Shown in pieces: positions 36,001-49,700 of a stretch of 64,000 nt of DNA. The notes under the pieces are model-generated. The model had not been told where the DNA came from. It worked only from the letters and a program-made list of their open reading frames with translations, and searched no databases. The first letter of the stretch is position 1. The number at the start of each line of letters is the position of its first letter. Source of the stretch: Campylorhamphus procurvoides (Eukaryota; Chordata; Aves; Passeriformes; Dendrocolaptidae). A program made the translations under genes and the position numbers. The DNA is taken from the NCBI GenBank assembly GCA_013396655.1, contig WBMV01007508.1:1-64000 (forward strand), given 5' to 3'.

Positions 36001-39000
36001 CAGGTATGGTCAATACTCTCCGATGTTGCCATACTTTTGAGATCCCATCTCACATGTTGCCATGGTGGATTATTTACTAATGCTAATTGAAACTTTTTTG
36101 TCATATTGGCAAAATGAGGTGTGGAGAAAAAGGAGATGAATGGTGGTCAAGAATGAAACAGAAGAAAGTTTGTTGAGAAACCCTTGTGTTGGTGCTGGAA
36201 CCTCAAATGAGTGACTCCAGATTTATGTATGATTTATAAGAAGAAAGGGCTGTTGAAGTTAAATGTTATCTGACTCTGTTTAAGCTTACTCTGACACTGC
36301 AGACAGTGATTTCCAGAGTCACTCCTAGGAATCCCTGCCATTTCTGCACACAGCTCCCTTGTCTGTACCCTGTTTCTCCTGTTTTTGTTATACATGAGTG
36401 TGTCCTCATGATTTCTGGTGGGTTTTCTTAGAGTTACACCAGAAAGAAGGCCAGGTCCTCAACTAATAGGACATTCCCCTGGCTCTGCTTGGGGCCATTT
36501 TCAAGAAGGGCGCAAAAAGCTCCACCATGACTTCTGCTTCCAGGAGAGGCTGTGGGACCTTTGTCCCTGGAGGAGTCTTTCACTAGAGGAGAGCAATTTG
36601 GCAATGACCTCCTGCATGTCATTGCAGAGATGAGTTTCCAGTGGTATCCTAGAAATAACCCCTCAGCACACACAGCTTGCCCGAGAAGGCTCTACTGAAC
36701 ACCAAAACATTGTGCTGTGCCCTAAAAGGCAGGAGGCAGACTTACACCAAGCAGGAATTAGTTGTTTGGTCAAACTTAATGCTTATGAAAGACTAAACGT
36801 GGTATCAGCATATGCCATGGTGTGTGCTACTTTCCAAACCTGGATGGGTTTTGTTGGGACGGGGCTAAGAGTTTCAGGCACCCGTTCCTGTGACTGGTCT
36901 CAGGTATGACTGTTTGCAAGTCCTACTTCTCAAATCCATAGAAATCCATAAGGTATCTGAAACCTTCCATTAACCTTCAAATAGTGTTTACAAATTTTAT
37001 TTGGAATTTTCCTTTTCTTAGCTTGGTCATAAAGTATTCCAATATCTGATAAGGACTTCAATAAACTGCAATGTTAAAGTAAAACTACTTGAATGGAAAG
37101 AAGTAGATACAGGTGTTCCTGAAGGAGGATAATCTAGCAGTACTGAGAGAGACAAGAGTCAGCGCCATCATGGGAGCAAATTGCTTGGATTGGGGAGGAG
37201 GGGATTTTTATAACATGAAACTAGTGCTTGTTTTGAAGAGAAGGGCAGGAAGAGATTAGTGATATACAAACTATGAGAGAACAGAATGTAGAAACAAATA
37301 AGTAAATCCCCTGAGTAGCAGATGTGCAGTCCAGAGAGGCCTTTGATTCACAAGGCAAAGGAGGGCTCTGCGGATACGGGCACTTGTGCCTCACTTGGAA
37401 GAATGGCTTTGCCCCTGATTTTGCTCTTGACCTCGTATCTCTGAGGTTTTTCTCCTTTCATCCTCTGCCAAGTATGTAGACTGTGTTTCTTTAGTTCAGG
37501 GCCAGCCTGCTGGGGAGAGTGTGTTCATTCAAGGCCTTGGTTGAGGCAGCAGACACTTCTATCACAGAAATAAACTTTAAAATGCACAGGGAATCTGTAG
37601 AGGATGTGATGGAGATGACACTCTTTGATGCCATTTTTGGTAAGCTTGCAGCAGTGTTCTTCATATAAAGAACTTTTCTGAGAAGCAGACTGTTATGCAG
37701 TGGGGGAATCGAGGGCAGCAGCAGTAGAGACTTGGAAGATGCTTGATGGTGTGGTGTCTAGCAGGAGAGGGTTATGAACCAGCCTGAGTGTTTCTGCAGC
37801 CAGGAGAACTATGTGCTAAGTTTAAGTTTCTGAACTCATTCCTGCAAATGGCATGCAAGTGTGCAAAGACTTACTCACAAACAGTTTCAGATCTGCTAAT
37901 TGCTAGATATGAGTGAGGAAGCTTGGAGTCTTTGTTAGATTCAAGCCTACCTCTCTATAGTAATATACTAACATAACTAAACTTGGAGACTTTTGTGTTA
38001 TAGACTAAAGAAAACTAGCTACCTCACCAGAGGTGGCTTTTGAAAAGGAATATTTTAAAAGCTAATTTGTTGTAATTTAAAAAGCAGAAAAAACTTGTGG
38101 GTAAGGAACCAAACAAGTATATTGTCCTGTTATGAAAAGAAAAATGAATTCTGAGTTTCTTGAAGAATAGGTTTTTTACTTGAAAAGAATACTTTATTTG
38201 GAACTGAAGAAGGGGAACAGGATGAACCTGCTGTGGGCATCTCCTTCTGTCAGATATAAATCCATGTGGGTCATGTGGGCCCAGTGGAGCTTCCTTACCT
38301 GGGAGGTTATATGTGGAGGGTGTGGTTTTAGCAAGGGCCATGTGAGTTGGGCATGCCAGTAATTCCCCGGCCTCTGTGGAATTCATATTTTACCAAGACG
38401 TGTGGCATTACCTTCAGCTTGGAGGACAGAAAATGGGCCAAAGAAAGACTAATACGACTTCTTGTATTAAGACTGAAGGTGTTCACCCAGCAGCTAGCGG
38501 TCACCTGCGGGCTGTGACCAGCCCTTTCCTGCTGTGGGAGCCTGAGATTTTAAAGCCATTTTACTATCTGTAGGGGTCTTTCTGTACAGCAGAACAGGCT
38601 CTCCATAAAGCACAGAGCAGGCTTTCTGACAGCTACAGTAGGAAATATCACTAGGAAATGTAGCCTGAGGGTCTGAGTACTCTGGGAGTTTTTCATAACA
38701 GTGTTCTTTCCAGAATAAAGCTACTAATTTTGGCTCTTGACTCTGCTCATGTTCATTAAGTAGATTTTGTGCCTTGAAATGTGTGCTATTGAATAAGAAA
38801 AGGGTGAGAAAGGTCAGTGGGTAAAACCTGAGAAGATTGGAAAAAAAATTAAAACTGGTAAAAGCAAAGAAGTCCTGCTGATGTGGGGGAGCTGGCTGCT
38901 GTTTCTGAGCTGAGGTGGTCGGGCTGGCCAGAGTGGAGGGGCTGAGGATGGCAGTAGGGAAATCCCTCTGGGAAGTCCTTGGGTGTGCAGGGGGCGACAC

Positions 39001-41591
39001 TGGTTGGAAATGTAACCTGGTCTGAAATGAAGAGCTAAAAGCAAGAGTATGGAGCTATGTGAGCAGGCTAGAAAAACAACTTTACCTCTTGTACAAGTCT
39101 TTTGTAATTTCCAACTTTCTGTGTATGGCCTGAGGGATGTGACTGTGCTAGAGCTGTCAGGGTACCTAAGTCTGATTAGTAGACAAGTGCAGCTCTGTGC
39201 CTGCCCTTGTGAGCTTATCCTACTGAGTCTGAGTCAGTCTGTGTGGCAGTGTGTTAAGGAGGGGCTGTGCACAGCATTCTTTTGTAGGCTTGCTTTTTCT
39301 TGTTCTCCTGACTTTTTTAATCCATATGGAAATGTGGGCAGCGGTCTATAAGAAAACTTTAACCCAAGGTAACGAAACTATTTTAAAATTTGTGACTTTG
39401 AACTTCTCAGTAAGGTTGTGTCTTCACTGCCTGCATCAAGTTGCTTTTCATTCTAGTGGTGGGCACTTGGCTTTTCAACCATTAATGCAAGGATGAAAGT
39501 CACTGATATTGCTCTCCAGCCCTGTTGGGAATTTTAGAAGGTTCTTTGAATGGGTACTTTACAAGCATCAAGTCACAAACACTGCTGAATGTGTACAGCA
39601 TGTTCATTATTTCTAAAGGATGTGCATGTTGTTCTCTTAAATACACCCTGATCTTAGCACAGAGTAAATTTTTAGTGATAATCCCTTTTAAAAAGGAATA
39701 AATGCATAGTGTTTAACAGCACCTGCCACTGCTGTCCTTGGAGTTGGGTCCAAAACCAATCTGCTGTGTGTGCTCAGCTATTGGACACTGCTTTTTGCTC
39801 ACTGTATTCCTGTGTGCCTCTGCAGCTGCTGTTGAGTTGGCATGTGAGCCATTGCAATCTTCAGATGTTCCAAATTCAGTGAAACACTTTTACAGCAGCA
39901 AGAGAATATTATTATTTTGCAAGAGAAGTGGTTTCCTCTACTTGTTGCAGAAATGCTGCTCTTGAGCCTGTTTTGGTGGGTCTTCTGGGTCCCTCTGTCT
40001 GGAGAAAGAAGTGTTTGGGATTTCTGAGTTTGTGTTTTTCTTAGTGTAGGCTGTTTTCATATATAACAGCTCTTAAAAACATGTGATCACTGACAGCCTG
40101 TGCAAGGTTAAGGAGATGCAGCCAAAACCAAGTGTCCCTGGAGATATCTCTTATCTGACACAGTTGAGTGTGGCCTTGCAATGCCCCTGTAGCTCTACCT
40201 GGTCCCCATTTATTTTAATAATGCTAACAGGAAATAATATTTTTCATCATTTTATTGCTAACAAGTAAGCATTTGGTGTTTGAAGAAAAAATATTCTTGA
40301 AGGACTCCCTAAAAAATTTTCAAAGAATATGAAATTTCAAACTGGAACATATTAGACACAGGACGTTGGAAAAGTTTAATAAGATTTCAGCAATACAATT
40401 TGTGATTGCTCCACTGGTCATGAATATGCTCAAGGCATATTTACACCAAGTGTTCACCAGGTATCTTCACAGAGTTGTCTGGGTAAATACAAACTGAAAG
40501 GTTTTAATCAGGCTGTGACAGGCAGGAATACATTTATCAGAAGCTCCTGCCTTATTTCATTACAGCTTTTCTCAACATGCTGTGCTGGTAGACTAGATAC
40601 TGATTTCCTTTGATTAACAAAGCTAGTTGAATTGGTATTCTAACTCTTTCTGAGTGAGCCACTGCACATATTCACTGTTGCTCTTGGGATCCCATTTGGA
40701 CATAAGGTGCAGAGAGATGATTCATTCCATATTTATGGAGTGGCTCTTCAGACAGGGGCGGAATTGGTGTTTATTATAAATCTGAGTCTGTCAACAGCAG
40801 TAACAAGGTATTGGAAACACTTTCTGAACAGCACTGTGTTAGCTGTATGACTTGAGGAAGATACCACATCCCAGTCCCAACACTGGGAATAGTTATTCAG
40901 TCTGCGGGATTCCCTGAATGCATCTCTCTCTGCTTCCAAATCTATGAGGGTGCCCACTAGTGAGATTGATAGTGGTAAGTCAGAGGGGTTTTCTGTTAAT
41001 TTAAAGTTTTTTAAATAATTAAATGTAGCTCACTGAGGCTGTTTTCCACAAAGGTGCACACATACTTCAGAGGCTTTTGTGTTTCATCAAGGTTTGGATC
41101 ATCCTAGAAGCTGTTTAGGTATGGAAAAAATCCCTAAACTCCACAAGCAAATCCTAGTGATTTCTAGTGGTTTGTAGCTGCTGGATATATAAACTGTTGG
41201 AATGTCTGTTCCACAAACTGTTTCACCAAAAACCATGGTGAAAAACACTGTTGCAATGCAGTAGGGGTGGTGAATATGTGTTTCAGAGCAATGGCACCTC
41301 AGGGCTGCCTCATCTGCTACCCTTAGCATGTAAAAAGAGTGTATAGGTGGCAGATTCACCCTGTGCTCTGAAACAAGAGCAAGGCTTCAAGGAATTAACT
41401 GAATTAGTAAAAGGATTTTACTTTGCTGAGCTAGGGGAGAAAGCTATCTGATATTTTGGTTTAGTTTGTTATTCTGTTCTATTCAATGTCCTGTTCTGTG
41501 CTGCTTAGTAGACCAGAGTCTGTTCACTATAGAAAGAAGAATAGGAGTAAAACACAATAGAATACAAGGCCATAAATCTATTTGATTTTGA
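33043..41591. other. Intergenic, no gene seen
   Basis: About 8.5 kb of AT-rich sequence with no recognisable exon, RNA gene or named repeat. Pyrimidine-rich tract at about 34520-34560. The open frames, up to 168 codons (38494-39000, minus), lack domains and look like chance. Confidence 0.55.
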
Positions 41592-41995
41592 TGTTTAAAG
41601 TAGATATAGGAGGCCCAGAGCAAGGACTTTGTACACTTGAAGAATCTGGGTCAGGTCAAGCTGATGAAGAGTATCAAAATGACCACCAGGGGATGAAGTA
41701 AGAAGAGACCACTAAAAGTTGAGCCAAAAGAAGATTCTCAAAAGCTCTGCCCAAGCCCTGCCTGGACTCCACCTAGACCCAGCCTATCATTAATATGTAT
41801 GATTAGATATTGTAATCGCATGAATATGTATGTAGAGATGTTGCAATCATGTACCCTGTTTGGCATTAATAATGGGAGCTAGTTTGTCCAGCATGAGCTG
41901 GATAGCTTTGCAACGTTGGCAATAAATACCATCTGCTAAAAGACAAAAAAAGGTTCTCTTAGCAGTTCCTTTTATTCTGAGTTTGTTTGGTATCA
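41592..41995 (+). mobile_element. Solo LTR (family A, copy 2)
   Basis: It shares with the element at 24442-25022 the R-region block CAACGTTG(G)CAATAAATACC (AATAAA at 41921-41926), repeated TGTTGCAAT/TGTAATC-type motifs upstream and a similar 3' end (TTTGGTATCAG against TTTGGGCTTCAG). The 5' end at TGTTTAAAGTAGATATAGG is an estimate. It is shorter and more diverged upstream than copy 1. Confidence 0.6.
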
Positions 41996-43382
41996 GCTCT
42001 TAAATGTAAAGAGAGGATGTTATAAAGCAAAGTTTTGCTTCTCTGGATACCACAGGCCAAAAGAATTTCTTCTCGACCACCTCTGTACTATGCATGAGCA
42101 TGCTCAAGAATCTGATTAATTCTGGGGCACTGAACAACTCTGGGTGCTTGAGAAATAAGCTTATGTGGAGGAAAAAGCACTCTCTACAATGTGGTGTACT
42201 CAGCCTTTGCCTGCCTCTGGGGACCTGTTGGGTTTGAAGGTCTTATCTTCGGTGACCTTTGGTTCTTAAAGTGGGCAGTAAGGAATGTGACATGGCTGCT
42301 GTGGCTTTAGGTGTTTAGAGGAAAGTTGCTTATTGGGAGAAAAAGAATTACAAGCCAGAACCTTGCAGACAATCTTACATTGTTACTTAAAACCTGGGTA
42401 CATACTATAGATGCTTCTGGGTATGTGTGCTACTGCTGTCTGTCTCATGGCATTTCATATTAGCTAATGGAAAGAATGATGTTGGAGAAACTGGTTTTGT
42501 TGTTTTGACAGTACTTCTTTTGTTGAAAGAAAAATACCTATAATGAAGTATTTAAAGGTAGGAATCAGTCCAGTGTTTGGATAGATATATGCAGCTAGGT
42601 AACTTTGTTAGGAAAAATACTGCTGGAATATAGCTGTAATATCTTGAACAAGATAATATTGAGTATGGCTTCTCTAACAGCTTTGCAGAGAGTTCAAAGT
42701 TTTACTTTATGATAAAAAAAATCAAACTGAAAAAACTATGAGAACATTAAAGGAATAGCAATAATATTGTTCTGAAAGTTCAGCTTTGAATAGTAGGATT
42801 GGTAAGTGCAGTTCCATAAGCATCATATCTGTGTCTCCTTTGATCTAGAGCTTGAGTGAGTTTTATTCCCCATACCATACGGTTTATTGAAGCACTTTTC
42901 TTTGCATTAGTGTTCCATTTTTATACATATCCTAAAGTCTCACTCAGTTTGTGTGAGTCTCCCTCCAACATCTTGAGGCTGCAGGTAGGTGAAGAATCTG
43001 CCACTGCATGCAGCAGGGGCCATGCTCATACCAGAAAGCATAATTTTTATGCTAGTAGAAAGATTTGTGGTTCTGTGCAGTCTTGGAATAATGTCTTAGA
43101 ATAATGGGTGTCAGCAGAATCTGGCTTGAATTGTTCATTGCTTTTCAAAGAACCATACAAAACAAGAAATCAAGTTGCTCAAAAAATATCTTTTCTGTTG
43201 TGAGTATTTTAGCTCATTCTATTACTTAGGAAGCTAGTCCATGCCAGGGCACTGCAGTACTGGAAATGCACTGCTGTAAATGACTAGCCCTCTAGACTGA
43301 CCACCAAGAATTAGTTTTTTTAGAAATCAATTCAATGTCACTGGCAGGTCTTTGCAGACAAAACAAAGTGTTTATTTCCCTA
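41996..43382. other. Intergenic, no gene seen
   Basis: AT-rich unique sequence between two LTRs; nothing recognised. Confidence 0.55.
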
Positions 43383-43778
43383 TGTGGCTGTTTGACCCTG
43401 GCTGAACTCCAAGTGCCAAGGGCTTGCAGCAAAGGCCCCCCGGCCATGGGGAAAAGGAAGGAAAGGAAAAAAAACCCCACAAAACCAAGTTTCAGCAGAA
43501 CTGAAGCAGTTTATATATATATTTACACATACATACAAAGAAGAGGAATATCTAGTACCTCTACATGTACACACACAATAAATAACAAGAAAACAAGTTT
43601 TTACTTCCCCCCATTAAAACAGCTGCTGCATCAAGAGGTCTCCTCCCCGACCAGACCTGACTGATTGCTACTTGTGCCCGCGGCCCGCTCCCACTCTAAG
43701 GGGTGACCACAGAGGTTCATCTGCTAAATAAATCATGTCACCTGGTCTCCAAAGAAAGCCTAAAGTTCAACCATTACA
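43383..43778 (-). mobile_element. Solo ERVL-like LTR, minus orientation
   Basis: On the minus strand it begins TGTAATGGTTGAAC and ends GTTCAGCCAGGGTCAAACAG followed by CCACA. This end is almost the same as that of the plus-strand LTR at 55895-56948 (ATTCAGCCAGGGTCAAAGGG then CCACA). Flanks are CCCTA on the left and CCCTT on the right, a 4-of-5 match that would fit a decayed 5-bp target duplication. It is shorter than its relative, so it is either a different subfamily or internally deleted. Confidence 0.65.
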
Positions 43779-46700
43779 CCCTTTTTCTCACCTGCCCTGT
43801 AATAATGAGCAGGCATGGATTATCTTGCTATAAAGATGAAGAGAGCATTTTATGCCTTTACATTTTATATTGGTAGAGCAAAAAAGACCACCACCAAAAC
43901 ACAACAAACAAACCCAAACCACTTTGAAAGGGACCAGACCAATTTAGTTATTTGGAGACACAGTGGTATTCATACTGATATAACTTCAAGAGATATCTGT
44001 CTTAATTGCTCATCTGTCAAGTGGAAATCCCAAAGGAAATGAAATAGCCTTCATGAACCTCTCTTTGGACTGCACATGCCAGCTACTTGTCTTTCCAGCT
44101 GAGGACTAAGGCGGAATGAGCCAACATGCTTCTTCCACATCACCTGCTGGAACCTGGCTTTCATCTCTCCCAAAGGAAGCCGCAGAACTTTCCCTGTGAA
44201 GGGCAGGCTTGTATTCATAGCTATGCTTTGCAGCTGGGCAAGCCCAAAGAGGAGCAGGTTAGAGCCCAAAGCTGTGAGGAGCTTACATGAGGCATCTGCC
44301 TGTGGAAGAGACCTCAAAGGAAACACTTCTCACATCAAGTTTCAGGAAACGTCTCTAGTCTTTGAGTCAAGAATAAAACTACTTCATAGCAGGAGACTCA
44401 GTATTACTGTTCCTTAAGTAACCTGACACATGCCTGTGTTCTCACAGCATAACAAATGGTGATGACAAAGTGTACTTTGAAGCATTAATGTGAATTGCTT
44501 GTTAACACTGCAAGTGTTAACCTAGTATGAATCTGTTTGCTATACAGATTCCTGCTATTTTTGGCAACAATGGCATTTTCAGATATTCTGGTGGGATTGT
44601 GGCTGACACGTGGCGTTTCTGTCAAAGACTAATTTTAAGAGTATTATTCTGCAATGCAAGATTTTACCCTCTTATTGTGTTAGTATACTGGATCAGGTGT
44701 ACTGCTATGCTCAAGTACTCTGTTTTAATGTGAGGAGATCTAAGTGCTCCATATAACAAGTAAAAGTGGAAAACTGATACAGGCTAATTTCTGTGCATGT
44801 TGGTTACTTTACCACATTGTTACAGGCACTTTGTCTGGGAGCTCTAATTTCCTTGTGATGTTGCAATTGTACTAATACCCAAACTTTGTATTTCCAGAGC
44901 TGAAAATCTTCCACACTTCCTATCCATACCGGGCTGCAACAATAACCTGATTTCTAAAGGTTGCAAAGTTAGTAACTGCAGGCTTTTTCTTCTTGGCTTC
45001 TAAAGTTCATGTTTTGTTATTCACTTTTTGTGTTGTTATGTTGACTTGCAGCTGCATGTTCCTCTGAAGATTCAGACCTGCTTTAAAATTGGCCAAAGAT
45101 GAAATTAGGTTGGAAGGATTTGTTAGAGCTCATGTAAGTGGGGGAGCTGCCTGGGTGAGTAGCAAGTAACAAAGACCCTAAACTGCCCATAAAACTCATC
45201 TTTTTTTTCCTGTGTGCCACTTTGCTCATAGAAATCTCATTCTTTTCCTAAAGCAGCCTGTACCCTTACACTTCATGCATCCATTTACATTGGTCATGTC
45301 ACAGCAGATTTCTGTAATATTTGAGCAATGCTGCCTTTTGCTAGACTTCTCTGCAATGTAATGCCTACAACCTAGTTGCACTTAATTTCACCGATGACTA
45401 GCTTTTGCTTAGGCAAACTCATAAATTCAGTAATTCATTTGATGAGTTAAAAATACAGAAGAGGGATTTAAGAGCCAAATATGTTATGGAGGAACAGCAA
45501 CCATTGACTATTTTATCTCACTCCTACATGTATAATCAATCTAACACTGATGACTAAATATTTATGTCATGATGAGTTATTAAGACTCAGAGTTTTTATT
45601 TGTAAGATCATATTTTGCAGGGGCTGCAGACATCTGTTCAACTCTTAAATTTAGTATCCTACTTCTAGAGCAGACCTAGTGTTAGAAACTATTTCACTTG
45701 CTGAAGTGCTGAAAGGTAAAACCTGAGACTGGAGCAGTGTTATGCACCACCACTCACTAAATTTTTATCTTCAGTGACTGTATTTTCATAAAGGCTAGTT
45801 AAAAGAATATTTGTGACATTGCAGCTTTGCAGGTGAGGACAGCAGGGAGTCCCACTCTTGTCAACTTCCTGTGGTAATTGTAGGAAAAGGGGTCTCATAC
45901 AAAGTCTTGTGGGTTCCCCGCTTCTTGACTTTCCTGACTTCATATGTACGTGCACAAGGGTTGCCAGCCTCTCTTCTCTGCTTCTTCATGTTTCCTCTTG
46001 CACAGCACTTCAGAGCTGTCATGCTAGTGTTTGATTAAGTCTTTCAGCATCCCAGAAAAGTCGAGACTCTTTTGCCTGACCAGTCCTGTTATGGGGACCC
46101 TTCACCGAATAGTTCTGCTGGGTCAGAGGGAGTTCAACTGACTTGTTTAGGGACATGTGCCAACAGGCTCAGAGATCTCCTCCCAGGTCTCCACACTTTC
46201 ATTTGAGTATGATACTGCCAGCACCTGTGAAGGACTCACACTAACAGTTTATGGAATAACACTCTTTTTATACATACTGATAATAGAAAATGGTGACAGG
46301 TTAAGGTTTGAGAATTGCTGATGGCAGTATCTGACTAAAAATATATTCAAAGTGATATATAGACAAGCTCTAATCCCCAATAAAAATGAGCTAAAGATAA
46401 TCATTCAGCATGCACAGTGTGGTGCTCACCCAATGGCCCCTATGGGGGAGAGACAGGTTCAGCCCGTCAACTGATTCCAGTAGTTACTGGAGTCTTCCCT
46501 AAATTCTCACCATTCTTGACTTATTTTTATACTATTTCTTTATGTGGAGATTGAGTGACTCTAGTCATACATACCTTTGTTACTGATTGGTGTAAAACTC
46601 TACCACTTCACTCTTAAAGGTATATTCAATAATATACAGAGTGCATGCTCAGTGAGGGGAGGTCGTACCCTGGTGCAGGTAATTGTGGGATGGAGGTGTG

Positions 46701-49700
46701 CATTAATATTACAATTAGGTTCTAATGAACAAAGTTCTTCTAAGGACAGAGATTTCACTGCAGTTCTAGGCTCAGCAGCAAAACATCTTCTCCACTTTCC
46801 CTTGGTTGACAGCTGCCCTGTGTTGGATCAGCTGCAAAGTACCATCAAGTTCCCCTCCCTTCAAGGATTTCAACAGAGCCCAGCTACGGTGCCTCCACTG
46901 TCCATTCCATCCCCCGAAGTGATTAAGGTTGCAGATTGTGTGTGTGTGTGTGTTCACCAGCTTGTATGAGAGCTTGTATGAGTTAAAACAGTAGAGAGAA
47001 AGATCTCCTTTGGAGTACAGCTTCCTGCTGAGTGCTGTTTTTGTGATCTGCATGAAAGAAGGGCTCAATATTAAAACAATGCAAAATGTCAACTGAAAAT
47101 ACTTGTACAATTCCATATGCTTAGCTAGCATTGTGCTTCAGCTGAGCAATATATGATTATTTTTTTGTTTGTTTTGTGGGGTTTTGTTGGGTTTTTTTTG
47201 CTTTGGTTTGTTTTCTTTTGTTTGTTTTTTTAATCTCAAGACATAAAGTCTAGCAATTTCAGCTTTTCTTCAACATTTAGCAGTTAGCTCAGCAGAAGTG
47301 CCACCAGAGCTGCGGTGCCATAGGTGAGACCCAGAAAGATTAGATGGCTGAGCTGCCAGGATGTACTACAGGAGTGTTTCTAGGTTGCAAAGTTATGAAG
47401 CATGTTACTGGAGGACAAGCAAAATTGCAATATTTTCAGAGATTGATCGGTATTTCCACTGGGGAATACCCTACTTCATGCCATTCATTCTATTGTGTGA
47501 ACACCAGATACTGTATTTAACCTGTGTACTTTCTGCACTGGGCTCAGGGATGGGTATTTGATGAAAGAATAGTATAAAGAATTCAATTTGATTTGTAAAC
47601 ACAAGTGAGTGGAGAACATACATGCTCCATGGACAATGGTGTGATTTGTTTTGGTTTTTTCCACTCCCAGCTCCTCCTGGCTAACTGCTATAGTTGTTTT
47701 CAAGGATTTTGCCTTACAGTTTGGCTTCAACTTCTTCTTATTGGTTCTCAACCTTTCTCTGTTGTTCTGTTATCCTTTTGGAGATTGGAAGAGGATGGAG
47801 GGAACCTTCCCTTGTTCCTGTTAGCTTGCATGCATCAGGTTGAGATGGGCAGCTGACCCCACTTCAGGAGGGATGAATGTTATTACGTCTCCACAGGAGC
47901 AGTGTATTCCAAGCTTTGTGCCTGGTGCTGGTAGGCAGGGCACTCCCCTTTCCTGCTGTGGGAAGAATCTCTAATTGCTTTGGGGCAGAGCATGTCAGGA
48001 TATGGTGTGTTGGCTCTTCTGCACAGCCTTCAGCATCTGCCATGGAGGTGTATTAGCACCTCACTTCCAATGTGTCACCCTGCTACGTTGCTGTAGCAGA
48101 AACTTTTAGGAGAACTTTTAGGGTCTAATGTTATTTTCCCCCCCATTTTGTCATGCTTCCCCTCTTTGGTGTTTGTGCATGTATGTGTAAAGGAAGCAGA
48201 AAACTCCTTTGAAATCTGTAACTATTTTCTGATTGGAATTGATCAAACTCAGATTTCAATGCATAACAAACTAAATGAGTAACCTAGCAACTCTGCCCTT
48301 GAAAATATTTTCATTCACTGAGATACAGTCAAGAAGACATATGTTACGTGTTGGCAAAGTATCCAAATAATCAGCTTCTTATCTGGCTCTGAGTGATACA
48401 AATGAAGGCAAACAGTAACATTGCCATGGAAGGGGGATGGAGGGGTTCTGTGTGACACTAAATGGTGCTCCATATCTACATGAGTGTGTTTAACACTTTT
48501 TAACCTATATCACATTTAGTCATGGTCAGGTAGGACAGCATTTGTTACTCTGGAAAGTATAGCTGGTAGAACTCCAGTTTAAATACTCAAATGAGACAAC
48601 TTGAAGTATATCCTATTTTCTGTGAATCTTTAAGTACTTTTTTGAATATTAGCTCATTTCACTGGGTAACAGTGAAGCTAGGTGAGCAATATATCCGCTT
48701 TATTAAAATAAAGCACACTTAGATATATTGACTGCTGGAAATCATAAAGTAAGGCAGTGACAGGGCTGGTAGTAAAATCCAGGAATGCTGACTTGCAGTT
48801 CCCTCTTCTGTCTGTTAGATAATTTGGTCACAACTTTTGTAAATAAAATTGAAGCAGGAATTTAAGGAATATGAACTTATTTTTATTCTAAATGTTACCC
48901 TAGGTGTGAATATGGAAATGTCATATTTCTTAGCATAAAAGAGTGGATATAGCTGTATAGTCCCCAATTTAAACATTGTGATCTGCAGGGTCTTATTGAG
49001 TCTGCCTGTAGCTGGCAGAACCTGCAGACAGGAAAGCCCTAAATTCCTTTTCCCTCAACCAGCAAATATCTCTTCCTATTGCTTTTTCTTTCCTTGTATG
49101 ATTGAGGTGGAACAACACTCAAGTTATTTGCTGGAGTTACTTTTCTCAATCTCCTCTTTCCTCTTTGGGATTGCCCTAATTCCTGACATAGAGAACCTGC
49201 AGCCACAGCCCTCTTGCCAGGCAGGTGAGTGATACCTGGCTCAGCTAGTAATAGTGCTAAATTAAATAATTAAGTAATCAAATAATGAAATAGTGCTGTT
49301 ACCCACCTGTGTCAATGCGGGGCAAGCTGTGAGAGGCAAAGGATTTCTAGGTATTCCATGATTCCCTTGGTGTTTGATGGTTGTGCTACCTTCTGTGGTC
49401 TCTGAAGATACTGGAGCTTTGTTTCTATGCTGCAAAGGCATTTCCAGATCTGATTTGTCAGAAGAGTAAGGATGCCATATCTCTGGAAAAGCAGCTGGTG
49501 GTAGGCAGCAAATTATTCTCATTGGAAAAATGGAAGATAGTTTGGGAATCACATGGGAAAGGTTGGTTGATGGCACTGATCTCCCCAGGTACTTGTGGTT
49601 TGCTGTTTGTGGGATAAACTGCAGGGGTCGATTAGCATGTGCTATTTTAAGTCAAGCTGTGGGAAGGAGCCAGTTACCATTGACTTCTGTGCAGGGGAAA

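Noticed and set aside
38494..39000. 168-codon minus-strand open frame
   Set aside because: No recognisable domain, no splice or promoter context, and composition typical of chance frames.
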